Below are positions 17,547-25,095 of a stretch of 64,000 nt of DNA, piece by piece. The stretch's first letter is position 1; the number at the start of each line of letters is the position of its first letter. Where the stretch lies: the NCBI RefSeq assembly GCF_003626735.1, contig NZ_RBHX01000001.1, positions 2,852,001 to 2,916,000 on the forward strand, in the 5' to 3' direction. The stretch comes from Microbacterium sp. CGR2 (GTDB taxonomy: Bacteria > Actinomycetota > Actinomycetes > Actinomycetales > Microbacteriaceae). The translations under genes were made by a program, and so were the position numbers. The notes below the pieces were generated by a model. It saw only the letters and a list, made by a program, of their open reading frames with translations, did not search any database and had not been told where the DNA came from.

Positions 17547-18229
17547 GTTCCCCCGCTGGCGGCGATCCTCGGTTCGTCCTGCACGGGCGCAGTGCGGAGA
17601 TCCTTCGCGGCAGCTTCGCTGAGTTCCGACACGCAGGCGTCCCGATAACGGTTCACGCTGAGATTGTCGATGCTCTGGCTGACTTGGCCCACGACTATGA
17701 AGCCTCGCTTGTCCTGGCTGGCGGCGAGTCCTTTGACCGGCTGGCGGCCATCATGCAGATCGCCGAGCCGGTGTGTGGCGGGTCGATCTTCCTCGGTGTG
17801 TCCGAAGAGACGGAGACATCGACGATTGAAGCCGCGATGCGAGCGGGATTGCGTGGCACCATCCGCCTTCCCATCACCCCCGACCGATTGCGTGAAGTGA
17901 CTCGCTTGCACCCGCGGACAGGCCCGCAGGACCGCACCCTCCGATTCGGAGAATTGACCCTTGATATCACGCACCGCAGCCTCCGCTGGCAGAAGCATGC
18001 GCTGCTGCTTCCCCCGCGCGAGTTCGAGCTCCTGCATCAGATCGTGCGCGCCTACCCGGAGAGCGTGAGCATCGACACACTCGCCCTCGCGTTCGGGTCC
18101 GACCTCGAAGATCCACAGGCGTCGGTGCGCGTCGCCATGACGAAGCTGCGCGCGCGCCTGGCCACTTTCGCCCCCGCACAAGCCCTCATTGAGACGGTGC
18201 GAGTAGCCGGCTACCGACTCGCGTCCTGA
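17543..18229 (+). CDS. Winged-helix regulator with degenerate receiver-like domain
   Basis: A 228-residue protein. The C-terminal 100 residues are an OmpR/PhoB-type DNA-binding domain ([19 protein letters not shown], then [14 protein letters not shown] and [10 protein letters not shown]). The N-terminal 120 residues have the length and pattern of a receiver domain, but where the phosphate-accepting Asp should stand the sequence is [10 protein letters not shown], so phosphorylation is unlikely. No histidine kinase gene is near. It overlaps pstB, hence is made with the transporter, and probably regulates it. It converges on the next gene with an 19-bp 3' overlap. Confidence 0.75.
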   Translation: MSSPAGGDPRFVLHGRSAEILRGSFAEFRHAGVPITVHAEIVDALADLAHDYEASLVLAGGESFDRLAAIMQIAEPVCGGSIFLGVSEETETSTIEAAMRAGLRGTIRLPITPDRLREVTRLHPRTGPQDRTLRFGELTLDITHRSLRWQKHALLLPPREFELLHQIVRAYPESVSIDTLALAFGSDLEDPQASVRVAMTKLRARLATFAPAQALIETVRVAGYRLAS

Positions 18230-19167
18230 AGCTCTACTTTGAGCTCCACCAGGAGCTGTACGACCCGGGCACGAATATCGTCCCGAACCCCGCGCAGACC
18301 TTCTTCGTCGAGTTCCAACGGATCTGGCAGGTCCCATTCCATGTACCGGCGCCCAGGGAAGACGGGGCACGCATCCCCGCACCCCATCGTGATGACGTAG
18401 TCGGCGGCGCGCACCACTTCATCGGTCAGCGGCTTCGGGAACTCGCCCCAGAGCTCCACGCCCACTTCTTCGAGCGCAGCGGCAACACGAGGGTGGGCAC
18501 CCTCCGCCGGGGAGGAACCTGCCGTACGCACGTGCACCCGTCCGCCTGAAAGATGACGGAGCAGGGCTCCAGCCATCTGCGACCGCCCCGCGTTCTGAAC
18601 ACACACGAACAGGACCTCAGGAGTATCCCGCAGAACCAGGCCCTGACTAGTCGCCAGTGCGTCCAAGCGGTCGGCCGCGTACCGAGCGGTCATCGTCAAC
18701 AGGTGCTCACGCACTCGCGTTCGCTGGCTCAGCAACAGGTAGCTTTGGGCGACATAACCGGCCACTGTCTCGCGGCTGAAGGTCGAACTGAATCTGTAAG
18801 AGAGGTCGTCAACGACGGTGGCCACAGCGTGTGGGAGAGCCGTGACGGGAGCCTCGGGGGTTGTCGGCTCAATCGACTCACTTGACAGCAGTCTCCCGAA
18901 ACGGACCCAGGCATCGACGGTCGGCACCCAGACATCGTCGTCGCTGCGGATGAGATCAACGAGCGCCAGCGAGTGAATCGCTTGCTCGACGACCGAGAGA
19001 TCGGCATTCAGCACAACCGCTATCTCCGGCGCTTTGATACCGGATGCAAGCGCGCTGAGAACACGGAGCGTGTCGGGGTTGCCGAGAACTGACACTTGAC
19101 CCGCGCGCTCCCGGGCAGCCTGCTCGCCGAGAGGGCTTCCTACTCGGTGCTGCGATTCCTCGCTCAC
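18211..19167 (-). CDS. HTH-like/helical-bundle/ArsC fusion
   Basis: A 318-residue protein built like the fusion at 8569-9561. Residues 25-105 are a degenerate winged-helix-like region (VLGNPDTLRVLSALASG) without sensor cysteines, 105-185 a helical bundle, and 187-318 a complete ArsC with CVQNAGRSQ, ITMGCGDACPVFPG and LPDP. Reduction of arsenate is expected; the N-terminus may only mediate partner contact. Its start overlaps the stop of the upstream ArsR gene as ATGA. Confidence 0.85.
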   Translation of the reverse strand: MSEESQHRVGSPLGEQAARERAGQVSVLGNPDTLRVLSALASGIKAPEIAVVLNADLSVVEQAIHSLALVDLIRSDDDVWVPTVDAWVRFGRLLSSESIEPTTPEAPVTALPHAVATVVDDLSYRFSSTFSRETVAGYVAQSYLLLSQRTRVREHLLTMTARYAADRLDALATSQGLVLRDTPEVLFVCVQNAGRSQMAGALLRHLSGGRVHVRTAGSSPAEGAHPRVAAALEEVGVELWGEFPKPLTDEVVRAADYVITMGCGDACPVFPGRRYMEWDLPDPLELDEEGLRGVRDDIRARVVQLLVELKVELQDASR

Positions 19168-19487
19168 CGCAGAAAATCCTCGACGGCGCTGCGGCGCTGT
19201 GGGTGCACGGAGAGCCAGCCGAGCTTGCCGTCCTGCTCACGTGCGAGGAACCCGTCGTCCAACAGAATGCGGACGTGATGGGTCACCGTCGGCTGACGCA
19301 ACCCCAGCGCCTCCGCTAGTTGACCTACCGTCGCCCGCTCATCAGCCGAACCCAGCACAATACTCAAAATTTGGAGACGTGTCGGATCAGCTACCGCCCT
19401 CAACGTCCGCGCCAGCTCTTCGGCGGCACCACGATTGAGCGCCCCTCCGACCGGAGGCTTGGACGCAGGCTGACTCGACACCGTCAC
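19164..19487 (-). CDS. ArsR-family repressor without cysteines
   Basis: A 107-residue winged-helix protein (VADPTRLQILSIVLGS; recognition helix RQPTVTHHVRILLDDGF; wing LGWLSVHPQRRS). It contains no cysteine at all, so the usual As(III) thiolate site is absent and the ligand may differ, for example phosphate or arsenate signalled through its coupled ArsC-fusion partner. The GTG start has a second in-frame GTG two codons later, where TAAACT 6 nt upstream would suit a leaderless start. Confidence 0.85.
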   Translation of the reverse strand: MTVSSQPASKPPVGGALNRGAAEELARTLRAVADPTRLQILSIVLGSADERATVGQLAEALGLRQPTVTHHVRILLDDGFLAREQDGKLGWLSVHPQRRSAVEDFLR

Positions 19488-19529
19488 AGTTTACGCAACG
19501 GCAAAGCCACTATTCTGAAGTAGCTCAAA

Positions 19530-19554
19530 GACGTCCGATATGGCGCTGGACGTC
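19530..19554. promoter_or_regulatory. Inverted repeat upstream of cysteine-free ArsR gene
   Basis: GACGTCC-N11-GGACGTC is a perfect 7-bp dyad about 45 bp before the ArsR start on its strand, a likely autoregulatory operator. It differs from the ATAGA-N6-TCTAT sites, so two ArsR specificities may coexist. The rest of 19488-19701 shows nothing I can support. Confidence 0.4.
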
Positions 19555-19701
19555 AAACCTGGGTTCCCCATGTCGGCGAATTTCTTCGTCCGGCCGAGAA
19601 CGAGAGTCTATGCGCGGGCATCGACGTTCGGAGTGAACGCAAGCCCACACGGCACGCATGTGAACCCCTTCGGGACGTCGCGGAGCACGTCCCACCTGAG
19701 A

Positions 19702-20180
19702 TCAGATCCGCCGCACCGGTGAGAGCGTGTAGGTGCCGTCCAGGACGGCCTCTCGTGGTTGGTAGATGCGAATCATAGGCCTGAAGTCGCCGGCTGGTGT
19801 GGGAAGCCAGTTGGCCTTGCGCTCTGGTTCGCTGGGCTCGTCGTGTTGCAGATAGATGGTGAGCGAGCCGTCGTGCGCGTATCGGGTTCCCGCAGTCCTG
19901 TCGCCGATGGAGTAGCGCTCGATGGGGTTCTCGACGAGGTAGTACTCCGGCATGGAGTACATCGTCATGGACCAGACGGCATCTACGGGCGGCAGCTCGG
20001 TGAAGGTGATTTCGTATCGGTTGCTGCGTTGAGCTGTTCTCGTTGGTCGTCCACGTATACCTGCGGATACACCGCCTCATAGGCGTGGTTGCCCCAGAGC
20101 GCGTTGCGGGCGGCTGCAGCACGGTCGAGGTAGGCGTCGTCGCGGTCGGCGATCCTCCACTCGTCCGTGTTGATCGTTCC
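19702..20180 (-). pseudogene. DUF1254/DUF1214 protein remnant with frameshift
   Basis: The last 88 codons (YYLVENPIERYSIGDRT, LTIYLQHDEPSEPERKANWL) match the C-terminus of DUF1254/DUF1214 proteins. About 70 bp upstream the frame shifts near 20030: VYVDDQREQLNAA is in one frame and NRYEITFTELPPVDAVWSMT in another, and joined they read as one family sequence. The N-terminal two thirds are missing. Clearly a decaying fragment. Confidence 0.8.
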
Positions 20181-20239
20181 GACGCTGAAGGCACTTGCTG
20201 CGGTCGGGCAGACTGTGCCTGACGATTCGAAAGGAAACC

Positions 20240-21328
20240 ATGCACCTTCACCTGAGCGCAGAGAGCGTCCACCTGAGCGAGGGACATGCCAGGGTGCTCG
20301 ACAACGAGTTCTTCCTTTCGCAGCCGTCGGCATACTTCGCGTCCCGGATCTCGTCGCTACTCGCCGCAGAGCGCAATGCGACTACGCCGATAGCGGCAGA
20401 TCACCCAGACTTCTTTGCTGCTCTTAGTCTCACTGACAGTGACACTTTGCTCGCGTTCAACGAGCAGGACCGTCGAGTACAGATTGCCGTCGAAGCTCTC
20501 AGTCTCCGTCATCAGGCCGCGGAAGCTTTGATGCGCTTCCTCTATGCCGTCTGTGCGGCGTCGCCGCGCGCCGGCGACGCCGCCTGTGCCTGGCTAGCCG
20601 TTGCCGACAGCCCGACGGCGCTCGTCGATGTCGTCCGAACTACGGTCGCTGCGCTGGAAGCCGACGACAAACTATTCCTCCGCACCCTCTTCACGCCGGG
20701 CACTCCTGTAGACGAGAAGGCTGCCGCGGCAGCAGATACCGCCCTGGCGTGGATGAACCACGCAAGTGCACTCCTCACTGATGACGAGCTGTCGGTTAAC
20801 GCGGCCCATAACAAGGTGAAGCACGGCCTCGCCGTGAGCGCTCGTGGAGACGTTCGTATCGAACTCATCACCACTCCGCCGGACGATCTCGGTCAGATTC
20901 CCGAAAGCGCATTCGGTGCGGGGAGGTCCGTGCCCATTTTCGACCGTCCCATGCTGACCTACCTCAGCCGCCCGCACGTGAAGCCCAAGCACGGGGTCGA
21001 GGCAATCTCGCTGCGCGTGGACGTCCCGGTGGTGCTCGCAGAGGCGTGGATGATCGCCAACGTCTACGCCGCGATGTTCCACGTTCGGGCGCGTCGGCAC
21101 TTCGGCGAGGACATGCCGGACGGCGTCGCGCCGTACCCGACCCTCGTCATAGGACGGCTTCCGGAACACGTGATAGGCGGTCGACCGCTCGGGTACCGGT
21201 CGGCTGTGACTCTGCCGCCGGACGGCACCACTCCCCCGCGAAGGTCTGGCCTGTTCTTCCACGGCCAGTTCATCCCCATGGAACTCGACTACGACAACAA
21301 AGTCAAAGGGGTCGTCGTTGAAGGCTAG
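20240..21328 (+). CDS. Unknown helical protein (possible defence gene)
   Basis: A 362-residue soluble, mostly helical protein without a recognised family. The motif NAAHNKVKHGLAV around residue 192 resembles the R/K-H pairs of HEPN-like helical proteins, but this is weak. The ATG is chosen because AAAGGA lies 6 nt before it. It is followed by two small genes and the CBASS-like locus, so it sits in an accessory, defence-like region. Confidence 0.65.
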   Translation: MHLHLSAESVHLSEGHARVLDNEFFLSQPSAYFASRISSLLAAERNATTPIAADHPDFFAALSLTDSDTLLAFNEQDRRVQIAVEALSLRHQAAEALMRFLYAVCAASPRAGDAACAWLAVADSPTALVDVVRTTVAALEADDKLFLRTLFTPGTPVDEKAAAAADTALAWMNHASALLTDDELSVNAAHNKVKHGLAVSARGDVRIELITTPPDDLGQIPESAFGAGRSVPIFDRPMLTYLSRPHVKPKHGVEAISLRVDVPVVLAEAWMIANVYAAMFHVRARRHFGEDMPDGVAPYPTLVIGRLPEHVIGGRPLGYRSAVTLPPDGTTPPRRSGLFFHGQFIPMELDYDNKVKGVVVEG

Positions 21329-21379
21329 AAACGGACTGTCGGAGCTGTTCGGTAGCTTGGGATCGGGAGGGCGCAACTC

Positions 21380-21565
21380 ATGATTACGGTCGATTGCAGC
21401 ATCTGCGGCGAGACGATGGCGCACGCGGTTAAGCCTCGCGAGCGGTGGACTCCACTGCCTCAAAAGGAGCGGCCGACGCCGATCCCTTTCGCCTTCGACG
21501 AGTGGGTCTGTCCCAGCGGCCACCGTCGCGATCTGACCTACTCCGAGTCGCGGATATTCGAATGA
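21380..21565 (+). CDS. Small zinc-ribbon-like protein
   Basis: A 61-residue protein with CSICG near the N-terminus and CPSGH near residue 49, spacing that could bind one zinc ion. Its stop overlaps the start of the next gene (ATGA), so the two are made together. Function unknown. Confidence 0.55.
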   Translation: MITVDCSICGETMAHAVKPRERWTPLPQKERPTPIPFAFDEWVCPSGHRRDLTYSESRIFE

Positions 21566-22212
21566 CGCCGGACGACGTTGTAGCTGCAGCGACGGTCGCT
21601 GGCGTCATCGTGGCGGCGCTGTTCGGCCTGACGGGTTTTGTCGTGGGCCTGGTTAGTTTGAATCACGCGCGCAAGGCCAGGGAATCCGCCGCCGGAGCCA
21701 ACCTAATCGCCAAAGATTCGAACATCATCGCTGTCAACGCGAACGCGCTGTCTTCCGAAGCCAACACCATCGCTCGGGAAGCGAACGATCTTGCCCGCCT
21801 GAGCGATGTGCGAGCGACGGAACAACACGACGTTACCTGGGACTGCAGCTGGCGGGCACCCGGCGTGTACGCGGTTCGCAACGAGGGAAAGCAGGCGGCT
21901 CATAGGGTCTGGATTCAGATCACTATCGACGACGAGGTCGAGGAAGCGAACCTTGAGGTTGTCGAGGGTGGCGAGACGGTCCTGCTCGAGATGCCGAACG
22001 CCAAGGCGGCGTGGGACGCAGAAAAACGTGCGGAAGAGGAGCGCCGCCAACCCCGACGGTCAGGCGGAATTCTCGGTGGAATCAACGTCCCGAGTTTTGC
22101 GATGCCTGCAATGAATTATCACTTCAACCGCGACCGTATCCTGTGGCGAACTGAGCTCGGCACTCCGAAGGAACATGACAAGAGCTTCAACATGGGGTCG
22201 GTCGGTCCGTAG
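21562..22212 (+). CDS. Membrane-anchored coiled-coil protein, unknown
   Basis: A 216-residue protein with one N-terminal membrane segment (residues 8-32), then an Ala/Asn-rich heptad-like stretch (NALSSEANTIAREANDLARL) and a soluble beta-rich domain (residues 85-150). The start is the ATG overlapping the previous stop; upstream starts would overlap the small zinc-ribbon gene. The layout recalls phage-defence or stress proteins that sense at the membrane, but no family is recognised. Confidence 0.6.
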   Translation: MTPDDVVAAATVAGVIVAALFGLTGFVVGLVSLNHARKARESAAGANLIAKDSNIIAVNANALSSEANTIAREANDLARLSDVRATEQHDVTWDCSWRAPGVYAVRNEGKQAAHRVWIQITIDDEVEEANLEVVEGGETVLLEMPNAKAAWDAEKRAEEERRQPRRSGGILGGINVPSFAMPAMNYHFNRDRILWRTELGTPKEHDKSFNMGSVGP

Positions 22213-22387
22213 CGCTTACGGTCGCGCGACGCCCCCTCATCTTTTCGTCACCGCCTGCGACACGTCAACGTTCTCGATTCGGCTGGCGCGCTCATTCGGA
22301 GAAGCTGAGATCGGACGCACCTACCCGGGTATCGTCAATCCTCGGACAGAGAGAACGGGTCGCCCCAGACCCAGCATCAAGCCTGAC

Positions 22388-22764
22388 TCACCGCTAGTAG
22401 GAAACCCATGGGCCAAGATCGTCGGCCCGTGCCACACGGCGACGAGTCTGGGCAGGGGCCTCGGATGGAGCGAGGATGAAGTCGTCGAAGCCGGGAATCA
22501 GCTGCGTCTCATGATGCTGCGCACGGACAACGACATCCTGGTCGTCCCTCGTTCCAGCTTCCGGATGGGCAAGTGGTAGCGGGGCTGACGGAGGCCCTCC
22601 GCGTGCTGCAGACGGGAACCGCTGACTCATGGACGTGGGCACAGTGGCTGAACAGCGGACTGCCGGATGAGGATCCGCCCCGCAACATTCAATTGCTCTA
22701 CGAAGGGCGATTGTGCGACGTGCTCCGCCACGCCTCTCACGACGCGTGGGCTTGGAAGTCTTGA
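22388..22764 (+). pseudogene. Frameshifted homologue of the 7129-7533 protein
   Basis: Residues read WAKIVGPCHTATSLGRGLGW and so on in one frame up to about 22548, then SFQLPDGQVVAGLTEALRVL and DSWTWAQWLNSGLPDEDPP in the next frame. Together they align along nearly the full length with the small protein at 7129-7533. A single-base deletion in the string around 22548 explains the shift. No start codon with a ribosome site is apparent. The partner genes of the first copy are absent here. Confidence 0.75.
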
Positions 22765-22858
22765 GCGGGCGCGGACGGTTCCCGCTGCCTTGCGAGGGCT
22801 GGAGGCAGGGCAACAGTCCCGGCGTTGTCGTGCGTCCGCGGGAGACGCGGTGAACGCT

Positions 22859-24007
22859 TCAGCGCACGGTGATGGCTTCGGTGTAGGCCTCGTCAGCTCG
22901 TTGATAGACGATCAGCGGCGGTTGGGCGTCTCGCATGTGATGTTGGCCACAGGCGATTGCTGCAGCGATGGGAACAGCGGCCAGGAGGTGCATCCGTTCG
23001 CAGCGGGGAAAGTTGATCTCGACCTGAGCGAGCGCGGAACGCCATGCTTTAGCGAAGGATGCAAGATCAGCCTTGGTCTGTATCGCGTCTGGGCTCGGAT
23101 GTTCTGCGACAAGAGAGACGCGGGGCATGTCGGTGAGGCCTGCCGGTCCTCGCTCCACTTCGACAACCCCTGACACGCTGACCGTGATCACGATGTCAGT
23201 TGCTGTCGGGCTCGCTCCGCTGGATGCCACCTCGAAGGCTGAAGGAGTCTCTGGTTCGTTGCGCCAACAGCAGGCGAGGTCCTCTGCGTCACGGAATCGA
23301 GGAAAGACGCGGATGTCCGCCTTGTCGTCGAGCTTGGACCCGAGGAAGACGAGTAGCGGGACGGGTGCCATCGCGAACACCGCGACCGTGTCATAGGGCG
23401 AGTCCCGAAGGTCGGCTATCTGCTTTTCGATCTTCTGCGTCCCCTCTGTCCATACCCAGGGATCTGAGTCGTTGGCATCTATGGTCACGACGAACTCGGC
23501 GTCGCGCGGATGCTCACCCGCTGGACTGAGGTCCTCGAGGTGCAGGGCCGCTCCGATCTGACGGTCGGTTGCTGGCGACAGCGTGTTCCGCACTCGGCTG
23601 GTGACGCGTACGACCGCGGTCTCTGTGACCGTAGCGAAATCGGTCACGCGGCGAACCCGATCTTCGTGGGTGCGTTTGTGCCGTCGAAGATAGTCCTGGT
23701 TGTAGACCTTGTCCGCACCTTCCGCGTCCACCATACGGTGGCACTGGTGGCAGAGCAGGAGCAGATTCTCAGGCAACGCCCGTTCGTCGGGTGTCAGCGG
23801 TGACGCACCCCGAGGGGAATTCTTGCCGGTGGTCGCTCCGACGTTGTGGGCTACCTCGCCGTGAGCGGTGTGATGAAAGTAGGAGCGCCCGCCGCCGAGC
23901 AGGTACGCGGAGCACAATACGCAGCGTCCCGCTGCGCGGACCCATATTTCGCGTATCACGGAGTCCGGGATGTCGACCCGCGCGACCTGAGTATTCCGTC
24001 GTGGCAT
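22859..24007 (-). CDS. cap5: HNH-SAVED nuclease, CBASS effector (Cap5-like)
   Basis: A 382-residue protein. Residues 15-95 are an HNH endonuclease: paired cysteines (CVLCSAYLL), GEVAHNVGA with the catalytic His, and ENLLLLCHQCHRMVD. Residues 165-382 match the SAVED domain that binds cyclic di- or trinucleotides (VFAMAPVPLLVFLGSKL, then EINFPRCERMHLLAAVPIA). Such effectors degrade DNA once the CD-NTase product is bound. The ATG is chosen because GGGGGAG precedes it; an upstream TTG would add six residues. It is transcribed away from the CD-NTase gene, whereas CBASS genes are usually codirectional. Confidence 0.85.
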   Translation of the reverse strand: MPRRNTQVARVDIPDSVIREIWVRAAGRCVLCSAYLLGGGRSYFHHTAHGEVAHNVGATTGKNSPRGASPLTPDERALPENLLLLCHQCHRMVDAEGADKVYNQDYLRRHKRTHEDRVRRVTDFATVTETAVVRVTSRVRNTLSPATDRQIGAALHLEDLSPAGEHPRDAEFVVTIDANDSDPWVWTEGTQKIEKQIADLRDSPYDTVAVFAMAPVPLLVFLGSKLDDKADIRVFPRFRDAEDLACCWRNEPETPSAFEVASSGASPTATDIVITVSVSGVVEVERGPAGLTDMPRVSLVAEHPSPDAIQTKADLASFAKAWRSALAQVEINFPRCERMHLLAAVPIAAAIACGQHHMRDAQPPLIVYQRADEAYTEAITVR

Positions 24008-24041
24008 GCGCTCCCCCAGCCCCAATGTCGGTGGTCCTCAT

Positions 24042-24047
24042 TATCAT
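24042..24047 (-). promoter_or_regulatory. -10 box of HNH-SAVED gene
   Basis: TATGAT on the minus strand, 35 nt before the effector ATG and abutting the 24-bp palindrome. A protein on the palindrome would cover the -10 to -35 interval. The -35 box is weak. Confidence 0.5.
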
Positions 24048-24071
24048 ATGAACTACACCGTTGTAGTTCAT
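24048..24071. promoter_or_regulatory. Perfect 24-bp palindrome in CBASS divergent promoter
   Basis: Arms ATGAACTACA and TGTAGTTCAT pair without mismatch around the spacer CCGT. It lies between the divergent effector and CD-NTase genes, directly beside the effector -10 box, so it is a strong candidate operator for a dimeric repressor or activator controlling both. No regulator gene is adjacent, so the binding protein is encoded elsewhere. Confidence 0.65.
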
Positions 24072-24111
24072 CCATCGTCTGGGGACGATGTCAAATGGGA
24101 AGGGGACCCCA

Positions 24112-25095
24112 ATGCAACTTGAAGATCACTTCGGAGTGTTGCTCCGAGACACCGTCAACTTGAGCCAGTTTCGTCTCGACACATTGGACGACCGCGTGTC
24201 TAAGATCTACTCCGCTCTTCGAAACGACAGTGAGCTAGGGACACGCGTGCTGGGGATGAGTAAGCAGGGCTCATGGGCCCACCGGACGATCATCAGCCCG
24301 GTCGGCGAGAACGAGTTCGATGCAGACTTCATGCTCTACCTGGAGGATGACGCAGAGTGGTCGCCCCAAGACTTCCTGACCAATGTGAAATCCGCTCTCT
24401 TGCGGAGCCCCGTCTACGGGAAGATGACGGTGAATCGCAAGAACAGATGTGTCCGCGTTGTGTATGCGAACTCCTGCCACATCGACATCGTTCCCGCGAT
24501 CTCTCGCGGAGGTAATGAGTACGTGGCGAACTTCAGGGATGACCAGTGGGAAGCGACGAACCCCGAAGGCTTCACGCGATGGATGAAAGAGAAAGATGAG
24601 ATCACAGGAGGCAACCTCCGCAGAGTGATCCGTCTGATGAAGTTCCTGCGCGACCACCGGGGGTCGTTCACCGGAACACGGTCCGTCATTCTCACGACTC
24701 TCCTCGGAGAACAGATTCAGGCCTACCGCACCTTCGGCGACGCGGGGTATTACAAGAACGTTCCGACCTCGCTTGTCCACATCATCAGCGACCTCGACGA
24801 GCACCTGTGGGCGAACCCGACGAAACCGGTCGTGATGGACCCGTCCGGGTCGGGAGCCAGCTTTGACCACCGGTGGACGCAGGAGACCTACTCGTACTTC
24901 AGGGAACGGGTGCACGCGCACGCCGCGGAGATGCGAGCCGCCTACGACTCGACCTCGAAGGACGACAGCGTCGAAAAGTGGCAGGCGCAGTTCGGAGAAG
25001 GATTCAAGGCACCATCCACGTCCGAGTCGAGCACGCCGTTCGGCGAACCGAAGTCGACGCCCGCATCGACCAGCTTGTCGGGTCGCGCCGGTTGA
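24112..25095 (+). CDS. cdnX: CD-NTase (cGAS/DncV-like nucleotidyltransferase)
   Basis: A 327-residue enzyme with the polymerase-beta-like catalytic set: GSW at 53-55, FDADF with Asp70 and Asp72, and the third Asp125 in HIDIVPA. After phage infection such enzymes make a cyclic oligonucleotide that activates the effector. The chosen ATG follows AAGGGG; an upstream ATG at 24088 lacks such a site. The last 30 residues are a flexible Ser/Thr/Pro tail ending in Gly (LSGRAG), as expected for a substrate of Cap2-type conjugation. Its stop overlaps the next gene. Confidence 0.88.
   Translation: MQLEDHFGVLLRDTVNLSQFRLDTLDDRVSKIYSALRNDSELGTRVLGMSKQGSWAHRTIISPVGENEFDADFMLYLEDDAEWSPQDFLTNVKSALLRSPVYGKMTVNRKNRCVRVVYANSCHIDIVPAISRGGNEYVANFRDDQWEATNPEGFTRWMKEKDEITGGNLRRVIRLMKFLRDHRGSFTGTRSVILTTLLGEQIQAYRTFGDAGYYKNVPTSLVHIISDLDEHLWANPTKPVVMDPSGSGASFDHRWTQETYSYFRERVHAHAAEMRAAYDSTSKDDSVEKWQAQFGEGFKAPSTSESSTPFGEPKSTPASTSLSGRAG

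Noticed and set aside
19553-20287. A 244-codon minus-strand frame across the DUF1254 remnant
   Set aside because: The family similarity lies in the other two minus-strand frames; this one is compositional noise.
24088-24111. Upstream ATG as CD-NTase start
   Set aside because: It lacks a ribosome site, while the ATG at 24112 follows AAGGGG and matches the expected family N-terminus.
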